A stretch of 64,000 nt of DNA from Nocardia sp. NBC_01730 (GTDB lineage: Bacteria > Actinomycetota > Actinomycetes > Mycobacteriales > Mycobacteriaceae). The notes beneath the pieces are model-generated. The model was not told the DNA's origin and did no database searches. It saw only the letters and a program-made list of their open reading frames with translations. Both the position numbers and the translations under genes were made by a program. Below, piece after piece: positions 27,019 to 35,701 of this stretch; position 1 is the first letter of the stretch, and each line of letters starts with the position of its first letter. Location: NCBI RefSeq assembly GCF_035920445.1, contig NZ_CP109162.1:1364001-1428000 (forward strand), in the 5' to 3' direction.

Positions 27019-28308
27019 GTGACGGGCGAATTCAAGGCGCTGAACTTCTTTGCCGACGAACGGCTCGTCGCAGACCCATATCCCTATTTCGATGCCCTGC
27101 GTGCTGAGTGCCCCGTGGTGCGGGAAGGTCACCACGATGTCGTGATGGTGACGGGATACGAAGAAGCGCTGCAGGTATTCAACGACCCCGCGGTTTTCTC
27201 CTCGTGTAACTCGGTGACCGGCCCGTTTCCTGGCTTCCCGGTCCCGCTCGTGGGCGATGACGTGACCGAGCTGATCGAGCGGCACCGCGACGAACTTCCC
27301 ATGAGCGATCAGCTCCCGACGCTGGATCCGCCCGTGCATACCGCGCACCGCGCTTTGCTGATGCGGTTGATCACCCCGAAGCGGTTGAAGCAGAACGAGG
27401 AGTCCATGTGGGCGATCGCGGATCGGCTCCTCGACAACTTCCTCGCGGAAGATGAGGGCGATGTCCTCGCCGACTTCGCGGGCCCGTTCACCCTGTATGC
27501 GATAGCTGATCTGCTCGGGGTGCCGGACGCGGATCAGGAGGAGTTTCTCGATGCCCTCCAGCGCGGGCCGCGGGCCGCGCGAGCCGGGATCGGCAATACC
27601 GAAGGCGACACCCTGGGGCACAATCCGATCGAATTCCTGTACGCGAAGTTCTCGGAGTACATCGAGGACCGCCGACGTCAGCCGCGTAGTGACGTGCTGA
27701 CGAGCATGGCTACCATCGCGTTTCCAGATGGCTCGACGCCCACCGTACTGGATATCGTGCGGGTCGCGACCAATCTCTTCTCTGCGGGGCAGGAGACCAC
27801 TGTCCGCCTGCTCGGTTCGGCGCTCAAGCTGATCGCTGAGCGAGCCGATATCCAGCAGTCGCTGCGTAGCGATCGTGGCCGCGTCACCAACTTCATCGAA
27901 GAGGTGCTTCGCACCGAGAGTCCAGTCAAGGGTGACTTCCGGCTGGCGCGTGTTCCGACGAATGTCGGTGGAGTCGACATCGGTGCCGGAACCACCGTGA
28001 TGGTGCTGAACGGTGCCGCGAACCGGGACCCGCGGCGTTTCGATGATCCCGCGACCTTCGACGCTGCCCGTTCGAATGCTCGCCAGCACATCGCCTTCGG
28101 GCGCGGAATACATACCTGCCCCGGTGCGCCGCTGGCACGGACCGAAGCGCGAATCGCCATCGAACGGCTGCTCGACCGGACCGTCGATATCCGGATCAAC
28201 GATCGAATGCATGGGCCGGTCGACGCCCGCGACTACCAGTATCTGCCGACCTATATTCTGCGCGGCCTCACCGCACTGAATATCGAGTTCACCAGCACCG
28301 GAGAGTGA
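27019..28308 (+). CDS. Cytochrome P450
   Basis: 429 residues from GTG 27019 with a GGAGGG ribosome site. I-helix oxygen-binding motif SAGQETTVRLL, ExxR in EVLRTE and heme-cysteine loop FGRGIHTCPG are all present. It begins LNFFADERLVADPYPYFDAL, the usual soluble bacterial form. A ferredoxin gene follows after 6 bases and should supply electrons. It is similar along its length to the frameshifted P450 at 23222-24590. Expected reaction is hydroxylation of a hydrophobic substrate as an early step of the catabolic cluster. Confidence 0.93.
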   Translation: MTGEFKALNFFADERLVADPYPYFDALRAECPVVREGHHDVVMVTGYEEALQVFNDPAVFSSCNSVTGPFPGFPVPLVGDDVTELIERHRDELPMSDQLPTLDPPVHTAHRALLMRLITPKRLKQNEESMWAIADRLLDNFLAEDEGDVLADFAGPFTLYAIADLLGVPDADQEEFLDALQRGPRAARAGIGNTEGDTLGHNPIEFLYAKFSEYIEDRRRQPRSDVLTSMATIAFPDGSTPTVLDIVRVATNLFSAGQETTVRLLGSALKLIAERADIQQSLRSDRGRVTNFIEEVLRTESPVKGDFRLARVPTNVGGVDIGAGTTVMVLNGAANRDPRRFDDPATFDAARSNARQHIAFGRGIHTCPGAPLARTEARIAIERLLDRTVDIRINDRMHGPVDARDYQYLPTYILRGLTALNIEFTSTGE

Positions 28309-28314
28309 CTGGCT

Positions 28315-28503
28315 GTGAAAGCCACCGTGGATTCCGACAGCTGCCGTGGGCACGGGGTGTGTTTGACGCTGTGTCCGGAGGTATTCGAGCTCACTGATGA
28401 CGGCTATGCCGAGGTGATCGTGTCGGACGTGCCTGCCGAACTCGAAGACGCGGTGCGCAGCGCCGCGGATGGCTGTCCCGAGCGCGCGATCACTATCGGC
28501 TAG
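28315..28503 (+). CDS. Ferredoxin ([3Fe-4S] type, P450 partner)
   Basis: 62 residues from a GTG. Cysteines C10, C16 and C54 give the CRGHGVC...CPE pattern of single-cluster P450 ferredoxins. An extra C20 stands where [3Fe-4S] members usually have Ala, Thr or similar, so a [4Fe-4S] cluster is possible. Directly after the P450, so almost certainly its redox partner; the reductase at 37826 could complete the chain. Confidence 0.9.
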   Translation: MKATVDSDSCRGHGVCLTLCPEVFELTDDGYAEVIVSDVPAELEDAVRSAADGCPERAITIG

Positions 28504-28592
28504 GCCGGCCGGACTGTGGACGAATATCGCCAGGGCGACGCCGTGTGAAAATGCCTGGCCCGCAATGACTTCGATCAGGGTCGGGCTGAGCG

Positions 28593-29500
28593 CTATTCCT
28601 CGTTTGCTCGGGTCGCGATACATTCCTCCACGAACGAGAGCACCTTCAAGTGATATGCCGTCGCCGTGTAGCCGAGGCTGAGATTGTGCCCGCTTTCGAA
28701 CTGTGGGTTGAGCACGGCACGGGGTGCGGCCGTGAAGCGCGATACGACCTCGGCCAGCCCCTGAGGATCGTTGCGCCATATGCGCTCGTGATCGCCGACA
28801 GAGAAGTGCACGGGCACCCGCACCCTGCGCGCGAGCGCGGGGAGGATGTGCTCAGCCCAGCTGTTCGCCGTGACGGCGGCCTCGTCCTTGGGGCCGGATG
28901 ATGCGATCGGCGTGCCGCCGACGAGTTCGGGCGGATACAAGCGGTTCGGATCCACAGCAGCTCACCAAGGCCGGTGCGTCGTGACCCCTCGGGTCGCAGT
29001 CCCCACAGGATGTCCTGCGCCTCCGGTTGGTGTTCCCGGCCGATGCCCGCGAGTTCCAGGCCAAGCAGTGCTCGGCCCCGCTTCTGGGTCGCCATCCGGA
29101 GCGCTAACCCGCAGCCTGCCGAATGGGCCATCAGAAAAATACCTGCGCCCCGGGAATGGCCGTCGAGATGTTCGTCAATGGCTGCGTACATGAGTTCCAC
29201 CCGTCGCCCGGGGTCGGCGAGCAGGTCCGAATACTGGCCGGAGCTTCCGTAGGCTGGGCGGTCCAAGGCGAGCACGGTGAATCCTTGCGTGGGGGCGGTC
29301 CGTAGCAACGACAGCTTCGGGTGGCCGGGACAGTCGAAGTATGTCGACGTGGTCGCGCCGCCGTGCAAGGCGACGATGACTCCCTTGGGGTTCTGGGCAG
29401 CGGCCAGCAACCCGGAGATCGGGATGCCGTCCGCGTCTTCGACGACTCGAATCGGACCATGATCGATCAGCGCGGAGGACTCGTGTTCGGTGGTATTCAT
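28593..29500 (-). pseudogene. Alpha/beta-hydrolase, one frameshift
   Basis: ATG 29500 follows GAGGAC. The first frame gives VALHGGATTSTYFDCPGHPK (oxyanion HGG), the nucleophile elbow MAHSAGCG and a lid region, then runs off frame near 28958. The protein continues in the next frame as DPNRLYPPELVGGTP, VPVHFSVGDHERIW (acid) and SGHNLSLGYTATAYH (histidine). One lost base in GCTGCTGTGG explains the break. The full protein would be about 300 residues, an esterase, lactonase or C-C hydrolase of the pathway. An operator-like GAGAACCGTACTCTC lies 133-147 bases upstream. Confidence 0.75.
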
Positions 29501-29632
29501 GTGGCCGTCCTCAGCGGAGGTGTGACATTGCAGCGCGTATTCGGCGGTTGGCGACATCGGCGTTACCCCGCGACGCCGTTGCTTGCCGGTGCCGAGGAGG
29601 AAAGCGCGCGGTAGAATTCACCTTCTGTTTTC

Positions 29633-29647
29633 GAGAACCGTACTCTC
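29633..29647. promoter_or_regulatory. GAGAATNNNATTCTC-type operator (hydrolase promoter)
   Basis: GAGAACCGTACTCTC, 10 of 12 fixed positions match the consensus. Upstream of the minus-strand hydrolase. Confidence 0.5.
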
Positions 29648-29763
29648 GTGTACATGTGTCCGCAAGGTTACGGATGGCTTGCCGACCGGGGCAAGTTTGG
29701 GGTATCTGCGACGTTCCTTTGCTGCTACAGTCCATATCAGCCGAACATAAGATTCTCTGTTTG

Positions 29764-29778
29764 GAGAATGATATTTTC
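29764..29778. promoter_or_regulatory. GAGAATNNNATTCTC-type operator
   Basis: GAGAATGATATTTTC, 11 of 12 fixed positions match. Lies between the divergent hydrolase and secreted-protein genes; a further ATTCTC half-site precedes it at about 29752. Confidence 0.55.
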
Positions 29779-30091
29779 GGGAAGGCTTGAGATGGTTGCC
29801 ACCCAGTGACCCGGTGCCGACTGGCCTGGGCGATGGGCGAGAACTCGCCCTACTCGCCAGCGACTGCATCGAATTGGACGAATCAGGCGGATCCCGGCCG
29901 GTAGAAGCGAAATCCGGCCGCTTCACATTTCCGGAGGTGCTGCCAGAATCCAGTAGAGACTCACGAACCGTTCTCCCTCGCCCGTCGAGGCGTACGTCTC
30001 GGCAATCGACTCTGAATCAGAAACCCGCCCATCGTCGCTGGTCACTCGGTAAGCGCGCGATGGCCGAGTTGCACAATCAATGGAGATAGTG

Positions 30092-30454
30092 ATGAAAACA
30101 CGAAGCGCCCTCGGGCTCGTCGTAATGGCCGCCGCCACCGCCCTGATCGGTGTTGCGGCACCGACCGCCACTGCCGACGATTCGGCTCTCGCGGCGGATT
30201 GCGCCATCCTCGGCCCGATCGGGTCCCAGGCGGTCGGCAGGCTCACGCCGTTGCAGGCGCTGCCCGTGGAAGAGGGGCAAGCGGCCCGGGATCAGTACGT
30301 CGGCGAGTTGCAATCCAAGCTGTCCAGCGTCCAGTCCGAGAAGGGGAAAGCGGATCTGTCGAACTACATCAACGTCGTGCAGACCGCGACTTCGGCATCC
30401 GATGCCGGGCGGATCATCTCCGCAATCCGCGCGCTGCAAGCGGACTGTGCCTGA
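30092..30454 (+). CDS. Small secreted protein with signal peptide
   Basis: 120 residues from ATG 30092 with GGAG upstream. The N-terminus MKTRSALGLVVMAAATALIG followed by VAAPTATA is a clear Sec signal, cut near ATA-DD. The mature ~90 residues are helical, with two cysteines (DCAILGP near the start and DCA at the very end) that could form a disulphide. Family not certain; the size and two-Cys layout recall small actinobacterial secreted or hemophore-like proteins. A strong terminator follows. Confidence 0.7.
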   Translation: MKTRSALGLVVMAAATALIGVAAPTATADDSALAADCAILGPIGSQAVGRLTPLQALPVEEGQAARDQYVGELQSKLSSVQSEKGKADLSNYINVVQTATSASDAGRIISAIRALQADCA

Positions 30455-30498
30455 TACTCCGAGCTCGACGCCGAACCCGGTGCTGACGGCTCGGTAAT

Positions 30499-30534
30499 CC
30501 GCTCCCGGTCAAGCCTGCGCTTGGCCGGGAGCGG
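30499..30534 (+). terminator. Long-stem hairpin terminator
   Basis: A 15-bp stem (30499-30513 with 30520-30534, one G-T pair) around a 6-base loop, 45 bases after the secreted-protein stop. GC-rich, with no T-run. Confidence 0.7.
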
Positions 30535-30573
30535 TGCTCGTTGACGAGGCGGGCTGGATTCCAACGTCATTAC

Positions 30574-30588
30574 GAGAATGGCGTTATC
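30574..30588. promoter_or_regulatory. GAGAATNNNATTCTC-type operator (SRPBCC/SDR operon)
   Basis: GAGAATGGCGTTATC, 10 of 12 fixed positions match; 78-92 bases before the ATG at 30666. Confidence 0.5.
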
Positions 30589-30665
30589 CATAATGTAGAG
30601 TTACATTGCTGTCGTTGACATATCTGTTGGGTGGAAGGTGCACTACTGGCGACGAAGGACTTCGC

Positions 30666-31325
30666 ATGAATCTCGAGAACAGATTCAGCATTCCCGTTCC
30701 GGCTGTCGACGCTTGGCGGGTGCTGCTGGATCTCGAGCGGATGGCGCCACATGTCCCGGGCGTGGTGCTCATCGGTGGGGATGAGAGTGGTTGCAAGGGC
30801 AAGATCAAGGTCAAACTCGGCCCGGCCGGTCTGACTTACCACGGCGTCCTCAAAATCCTTTCCCGGAACGAGTTGGCGCGGGTCGCGGTACCGGAAGGTG
30901 AAGGCCGGGCTCGTAACAACGGCACCGCGAAGGCCTTGATCACCTGTCGCCTCATCGAATCCGGCAACGAATCGACCACCGTTTTCGTCGAAACGGAGCT
31001 GGTCACGACGGATAAGCCAGCCGAGTACAGCGGCGACGTGATTGCCGCCGTCACCGAAACCCTCATCGCCCATTTCGCCGCAAACCTCGCCGAGGAGCTC
31101 GTTGCCTTGGCGCCGGTCGACCTGGAGTCATTGATGCATACCGAACTTCCGCACTGGATCGCCGACGGTGCGGCACCGAAGTCGGACCGCCCGACGGAGC
31201 CGGTCAGCTTGCTGAACGCCACTGTCGGCGCCCGCGTAGTCAAACGGCTTGCTCCGGTTGCCGTCACAGTGACGCTGCTGATCGTGCTGCAGCTCGTGCG
31301 ACGTCGACCGAAGTCGTCCATCTAA
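30666..31325 (+). CDS. SRPBCC/CoxG-like protein
   Basis: 219 residues from ATG 30666 with GAAGGA upstream. The N-terminal ~150 residues match the CoxG/SRPBCC fold (FSIPVPAVDAWRVLLDLERM, PHVPGV, VKLGPAGLTYHGVLKILSRN). A C-terminal hydrophobic helix (LAPVAVTVTLLIVLQLV) followed by RRRPKS suggests a membrane anchor facing the cytoplasm. Such proteins bind hydrophobic ligands and often accompany oxidoreductases. It leads directly into the mycofactocin-type SDR gene. Confidence 0.75.
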   Translation: MNLENRFSIPVPAVDAWRVLLDLERMAPHVPGVVLIGGDESGCKGKIKVKLGPAGLTYHGVLKILSRNELARVAVPEGEGRARNNGTAKALITCRLIESGNESTTVFVETELVTTDKPAEYSGDVIAAVTETLIAHFAANLAEELVALAPVDLESLMHTELPHWIADGAAPKSDRPTEPVSLLNATVGARVVKRLAPVAVTVTLLIVLQLVRRRPKSSI

Positions 31326-31350
31326 TAACAATCAGGAAGCGAGTCATCAG

Positions 31351-32187
31351 ATGACAGGAAGAGTCGAAGGCAAGGTTGCCTTCATTACCGGCGCCGCCCG
31401 TGGCCAGGGCCGCAGTCACGCGCTGCGACTGGCGCAGGAAGGCGCCGCGATCATCGCAGTCGACGTCTGTAAGCAGCTCGACGGCGTCAATATCGCGATG
31501 TCGACGCCCGACGACCTGGCCGAAACCGTAGATCAGGTGAAGGCCCTCGGCGGGCGCATCGTTGCCGCTGAGGTGGATGTGCGTGACTTCGACGCCATGC
31601 AGGCCGTGGTGGGCGAAGGGGTCAAAGAGTTCGGCCGATTGGACATCGTCATGGCCAATGCCGGACTCGCCAGCGATGGCGCCCGGATGGACGAGATGAG
31701 CGAAAAGACCTGGCGCGACATGATCGACGTCAACCTGACCGGTGTCTGGCTCACCACCAGGGTGTCGGTCCCGCACATGATCGCCGCCGGTAATGGTGGG
31801 TCGATCATCTTGACCAGTTCGGTCGGCGGTTTGCGTGGCGGTCCGAATATCGGGCACTACATCAGCGCCAAACACGGTGTCATCGGTGTCATGCGTACCT
31901 TGGCAATGGAGCTGGGGGACAAGAATATTCGCGTCAATGCACTCTGCCCCACTCAGGTGGCGACGCCGATGTTGTTGAACGAGGGCACGTATCGGATGTT
32001 TCGGCCTGATCTGGAGCACCCCACGGTGGACGACTTCAAGGCGGTCTCCCAGTTCATGCACGTGCTGCCCATCCCGTGGGTGGAGGCCGAGGACGTCACG
32101 AACGCCGCCCTCTTCTTGGCCTCTGATGAGGGGCGCTATATCACGGGCGTCGCACTGCCGATCGATGCCGGCGGCATGCTCAAGTGA
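31351..32187 (+). CDS. Mycofactocin-coupled-type short-chain dehydrogenase
   Basis: 278 residues. The opening EGKVAFITGAARGQGRSHAL and the ending LFLASDEGRYITGVALPIDA are hallmarks of the SDR subfamily that co-occurs with mycofactocin (carveol-dehydrogenase-like, with tightly held NAD). Catalytic S-Y-K: SSVGG, HYISAKHG. The characteristic insert VDVCKQLDGVNIAMSTPDDL is also typical of this subfamily. Oxidises a secondary alcohol to a ketone and passes electrons to mycofactocin; mftABC lies in the same window at 59117, which supports the pairing. Confidence 0.9.
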   Translation: MTGRVEGKVAFITGAARGQGRSHALRLAQEGAAIIAVDVCKQLDGVNIAMSTPDDLAETVDQVKALGGRIVAAEVDVRDFDAMQAVVGEGVKEFGRLDIVMANAGLASDGARMDEMSEKTWRDMIDVNLTGVWLTTRVSVPHMIAAGNGGSIILTSSVGGLRGGPNIGHYISAKHGVIGVMRTLAMELGDKNIRVNALCPTQVATPMLLNEGTYRMFRPDLEHPTVDDFKAVSQFMHVLPIPWVEAEDVTNAALFLASDEGRYITGVALPIDAGGMLK

Positions 32188-32193
32188 GTGATC

Positions 32194-32234
32194 GAGCGCA
32201 TCCGGTGCCGAGCTGAAATGCACCGGATGCGCTC
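32194..32234. terminator. Bidirectional hairpin between convergent genes
   Basis: A perfect 15-bp stem (GAGCGCATCCGGTGC at 32194-32208 with its complement at 32220-32234) around 11 bases, between the SDR stop and the convergent dehydrogenase stop. Confidence 0.75.
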
Positions 32235-33136
32235 ATCGTGCGTGCGGCCGGGTGGAAATATTCTCGTCGCGCAAGACCCAGCGCGCGATCTCGGTCTGGT
32301 CCGCGCCAGGCCCGAGCGCGGTGTCGGCTTCGGTCCAGAGTTCGACGGCGCGTTCGCCGAGCGGTGTGCTGACGCCGAGCGCGTCGGCCAGACTGGTGGC
32401 GATACGCATATCCTTGAGCATCAGTGCCATACCGAAGCCGGAATCGTACGTCTCCGGCAGGATATAGCGCGGAAATTTGACTTCGGTCGAGGCGCTCCTG
32501 CCGCTCGAGATATTGATCATCATTACCATAAGGTCCGGGTCGAGACCGAAACGTCGTCCGGCCGCGATTCCCTCCGCACTCGCGAGTAGATGCACTGCGG
32601 CGAGCAGATTGTTGATTGCTTTCAACGCATGCCCGGCGCCGGTATTGCCCACATGGTGCAGTTGGCCGAGTGGCGCCAGCAAAGTGCTGATCCTTGCCAC
32701 GGCGGTCGCGGTGCCGCCGGCCATGATCGTGAGCGTCCCCGACTCGGCGCCGTCGACCCCGCCGGATACGGGCGCGTCGATCAGCGTGATCCGCCGTTTG
32801 GCAAGCGCGTAGGTCAGCCGCTGCGTCGAGAGCGGCTCGGAAGAACTCATGTCGACGACGATCGAGCCGGGGCGCAGGGCGTCGAGCACGGCTGCGTCGC
32901 CCAATATCGCCTCGACAACTGCGGAATTCGGCAGCATCAAGACAACGAACGCCGCGCCTGTCACGGCCGCCGGTGCGCTCATCGCCGCATTACCGCCTGC
33001 GGCGATGAGCGACAGCCGGGCATCTTCAGCGGGATCGAATCCGGTCACGTTGCGTCCTGCGTCGATGAGTCGTTTGGACATCCGCGTGCCCCATGGCGCC
33101 CAGCCCGAGGAACGCCACACGAACGGTGTCAGTCAT
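32233..33136 (-). pseudogene. 3-hydroxyisobutyrate dehydrogenase-like protein, one frameshift
   Basis: ATG 33136 gives MTDTVRVAFLGLGAMG (Rossmann GxGxxG), then the frame breaks near 33096. It continues as TRMSKRLIDAGRNVTGFDPA and the rest of a ~300-residue beta-hydroxyacid dehydrogenase: DAPVSGGVDGAESGTLTIMA (substrate loop), GNTGAGHALKAINNLLAA (catalytic lysine helix), GSIVVDMSSSEP. An extra G in ATGGGG(C)ACG explains the break. Oxidises a 2-substituted 3-hydroxyacid. The start overlaps the stop of the decarboxylase-like gene. Confidence 0.8.
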
Positions 33137-33533
33137 CGGAGCGTTCCGCCAGAATCTGGCCGGCGATCCGGAACGATTCGACTGCCGCGGGCACACCGGC
33201 ATAGACGGCGGTGTGGAGCAGCACCTCCTGGATTGCGCCCGGAGAAACTCCGTTGGCGAGGGCACCACGGACATGGGTGCCGAATTCGGTGGGCCGGTTG
33301 AGCGCCGTGAGCATCGCGAGGGTGATCATGGAGCGGGTGCGCGGCGACAATCCCGGTCGAGTCCACACAGCGCCCCAGCAGTACTCGGTGACCAGCTCCT
33401 GCATGGGACGGGAAAATTCCGTCGTATCGGCGAGCACCCGGGTCACGTATTCCTCACCGACGACCGCTGCCCTGACCTGCAGGCCTGCCTCATAGAGCTG
33501 GCGGCGAGTCGTATCGTCAGGTGAGGGCAGCAT
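33129..33533 (-). CDS. Carboxymuconolactone decarboxylase-family protein
   Basis: 134 residues from ATG 33533. Matches the CMD/AhpD-like family: EYCWGAVWTRPGLSPRTRSM, ITLAMLTALNRPTEFGTHVR, GALANGVSPGAIQEVLLHTA. It lacks the CxxC of peroxidase-type AhpD (position held by WGAVW), so it is closer to gamma-carboxymuconolactone decarboxylases. Could decarboxylate or lactonise a ring-cleavage product. Transcribed with the following dehydrogenase; divergent from the mutase genes. Confidence 0.85.
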   Translation of the reverse strand: MLPSPDDTTRRQLYEAGLQVRAAVVGEEYVTRVLADTTEFSRPMQELVTEYCWGAVWTRPGLSPRTRSMITLAMLTALNRPTEFGTHVRGALANGVSPGAIQEVLLHTAVYAGVPAAVESFRIAGQILAERSDD

Positions 33534-33655
33534 TTGCCTGCTTCCGGGTCGGTCGAGAACAACGTCGACGTTGGTGTGGCTAACGGACGCCGTGGTCGGA
33601 CGCCCACCAGCGATGGTATTGGCATTCTCATTTTTTGCAAGTACCGTAATCAGCG

Positions 33656-35233
33656 ATGAACGACCCAGTACAGACCTCGTCCGGTATACCGCTCGAGCCG
33701 GTCTACGGACCGGCGGACCGAGGCGCCGATCCGCCGGCGCCCGGCGGCTTCCCATTCACTCGCGGCAATTTCGCCACCGGCTACCGGGGGCGACTGTGGA
33801 CGTTTCGCCAGTACTCCGGATTCGGTACCGCCGAGGAGTCCAACCGCCGCTATCGCTACCTCCTGAGTCAGGGCGGCACCGGCCTGTCGGTCGCGCTTGA
33901 TCTACCGACACAATGCGGCTACGACTCCGACGATCCGGAAGTGACCGAAGAGGTCGGCCGAGTCGGGGTGGCCGTGGACACCCTCGCCGACGCCGAGGTG
34001 CTGTTCGATGAGATACCACTGGACAAGATCAGCACCAGCTTCACGATCAACGGCACGGCCGCGATCCTGTTGGCGTTCTATGTGGCAGCCGCCGAGAAGA
34101 AGGGCGTGCCGCGCGAAAAGCTCACGGGCACAATTCAGAACGACATACTCAAGGAGTACGCGTCGCGCGGTACCTGGATCTGGCCGCCGGAGCCGTCGCT
34201 GCGGCTGATCGCCGATACCATCGAGTTCTGCGCGGCCGAGGTGCCGAAATTCAACGCGATATCGGTCGCGGGCGCACACTTCCGCGACGCGGGTGCCACT
34301 GCGGTGCAGGAGATGTCGTTCACGCTCGCGGATGGGGTGACCTACTGCGACACCGTGGTGGAGCGGGGGCGAATGACCATAGATCAGTTCGCTCCGCAGA
34401 TCTCCTTCTTCTTTTACACCCATGGCGACTTCTTCGAGGAGATTGCCAAGTACCGCGCGGGGCGCCGACGTTGGGCGACCATCGTGAGGGAGCGGTACGG
34501 GTCGACCGCCGACAAGGCGTCGATGTTCCGCTTCGGCTGTGTCGCGGGCGGTGCCTCCTTGTACGCGCCACAGGCACAGAACAATCTGGTCAGAGTGGCC
34601 TACGAAGCGATGGCATCGGTTCTCGGTGGGGTGCAGTCGATGTTCACCGCGGCGTGGGATGAACCGTTTGCCCTGCCCAGCGAGGAGTCGGCGACTTTGG
34701 CGCTGCGTACTCAGCAGATCCTCGCCTATGAAACCGGCGTCACCCGTGTCGCGGACCCACTCGGCGGTTCCTACTTCGTGGAGGCGCTCACCGATGCCAC
34801 CGAGGCGCGAATCATCGAGATCATGGACGACCTCGATCGCCACGGCGGCATGGTTCGCGCAATCGAGGACGGTTACCTGCAAGGCCTGATCGCGGACGAG
34901 GCCTACCAACTGCACAAGGACGTCGAGGCGGGCACGCGCCCTGTTGTGGGCGTCAACAAGTTCGTCTCCGAAGAGCCCGCGCCCGAGATCGTGACCTACG
35001 AATTGGACGCCGAAGGACGTGATCTGCAGCTGCAGCGGCTTCGACGGGTCAAGGCCGAACGGGATTGTGCGGCCGTCGATGCCAGCCTTGCGGCTTTGTC
35101 CAAGGCTGCGGAAGGAGACGAGAATTTGATGCACTATCTGATCGATTGCGCCAACGCCTATTGCACCGTGGGGGAGATGACCGCTGCACTCAAAGACGTC
35201 TGGGGCGAGTTCCAGCAGCCGGTGGTGTTCTGA
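33656..35233 (+). CDS. B12-dependent acyl-CoA mutase, large (substrate) subunit
   Basis: 525 residues of the methylmalonyl-CoA mutase family without the C-terminal B12 domain, which is encoded by the next gene. Residues matching the P. shermanii enzyme's Tyr89 and Arg207 are present with the same spacing (Y53 in RQYSGFG, R171 in SRGTWIW; 118 apart). The catalytic-His region reads AGAHFRDAGA. The LPTQCGYDSDDP segment is more like hydroxyisobutyryl- and isobutyryl-type mutases than the ATHRGYDSDH of methylmalonyl-CoA mutase. Specificity is therefore uncertain. Catalyses a 1,2-carbon-skeleton rearrangement of an acyl-CoA. Stop overlaps the small-subunit start (TGATG). Confidence 0.9.
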   Translation: MNDPVQTSSGIPLEPVYGPADRGADPPAPGGFPFTRGNFATGYRGRLWTFRQYSGFGTAEESNRRYRYLLSQGGTGLSVALDLPTQCGYDSDDPEVTEEVGRVGVAVDTLADAEVLFDEIPLDKISTSFTINGTAAILLAFYVAAAEKKGVPREKLTGTIQNDILKEYASRGTWIWPPEPSLRLIADTIEFCAAEVPKFNAISVAGAHFRDAGATAVQEMSFTLADGVTYCDTVVERGRMTIDQFAPQISFFFYTHGDFFEEIAKYRAGRRRWATIVRERYGSTADKASMFRFGCVAGGASLYAPQAQNNLVRVAYEAMASVLGGVQSMFTAAWDEPFALPSEESATLALRTQQILAYETGVTRVADPLGGSYFVEALTDATEARIIEIMDDLDRHGGMVRAIEDGYLQGLIADEAYQLHKDVEAGTRPVVGVNKFVSEEPAPEIVTYELDAEGRDLQLQRLRRVKAERDCAAVDASLAALSKAAEGDENLMHYLIDCANAYCTVGEMTAALKDVWGEFQQPVVF

Positions 35234-35634
35234 TGGCAACTCGGGTTCTGGTCGCGAAACCCGGCCTCGACGGCCATGACCGGGGGGCCAAGATTGTCGC
35301 CCGCGCGTTGCGTGACGCCGGTTTCGAAGTCGTCTACACCGGGATTCGCCAGCGCATCGAGGACATCGTGTCGATCGCGCTGCAGGAGGATGTCGCCGTG
35401 GTCGGGCTGAGCATCCTCTCGGGCGCGCACGTGGCTCTGACCGCCCGGGTCGTCGAGGCCCTGCGGGCTGCCGATGCGGCCGATATCGCCGTGATCGTCG
35501 GCGGCACGATCCCGCAGACAGATGTCGCGCGGTTGCTGGAAGTCGGCGCCGCGGCGGTGTTCCCGACTGGCACCTCACTGGAGGTTCTTGTCACCGACAT
35601 CCGGGCGCTCACCAGTACACAGTCGCCAGCGTGA
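35233..35634 (+). CDS. B12-binding small subunit of the acyl-CoA mutase
   Basis: 133 residues, a stand-alone cobalamin-binding domain. DGHDRG at residues 13-18 supplies the DxHxxG lower-ligand histidine (H15); LSILSGAH and VIVGGTIPQTD give the SxL and GG cobalamin contacts. Starts on the last base of the large-subunit stop, so the two are made together. MeaB (39839) is the likely G-protein chaperone for loading and repair. Confidence 0.95.
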   Translation: MATRVLVAKPGLDGHDRGAKIVARALRDAGFEVVYTGIRQRIEDIVSIALQEDVAVVGLSILSGAHVALTARVVEALRAADAADIAVIVGGTIPQTDVARLLEVGAAAVFPTGTSLEVLVTDIRALTSTQSPA

Positions 35635-35701
35635 ACTCATTCGGTGGCGCGCATGGCTGGGGCCCCGGCCATGCGGCAAGCAGTGGAATACGGAGGCATT
35701 C

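Larger units (their letters stand above)
29501..30091. other. ~590-base intergenic region
   Basis: No gene supported. It holds two operator-like elements (29633-29647 and 29764-29778) and AT-rich stretches consistent with promoters for the minus-strand hydrolase and the plus-strand secreted protein. Confidence 0.55.

Noticed and set aside
27016..28779. 587-codon minus-strand frame opposite the P450 and ferredoxin
   Set aside because: Antisense shadow of two well-supported genes.
33534..33655. Cobalamin riboswitch or operator upstream of the B12 mutase
   Set aside because: The gap is too short for a B12 riboswitch and shows no B12-box; only a poor GAGAAT half-site (GAGAATGCC on the minus strand) is seen.
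33902..35578. 558-codon minus-strand frame opposite the mutase
   Set aside because: Antisense shadow; composition R/H-rich and no domain.
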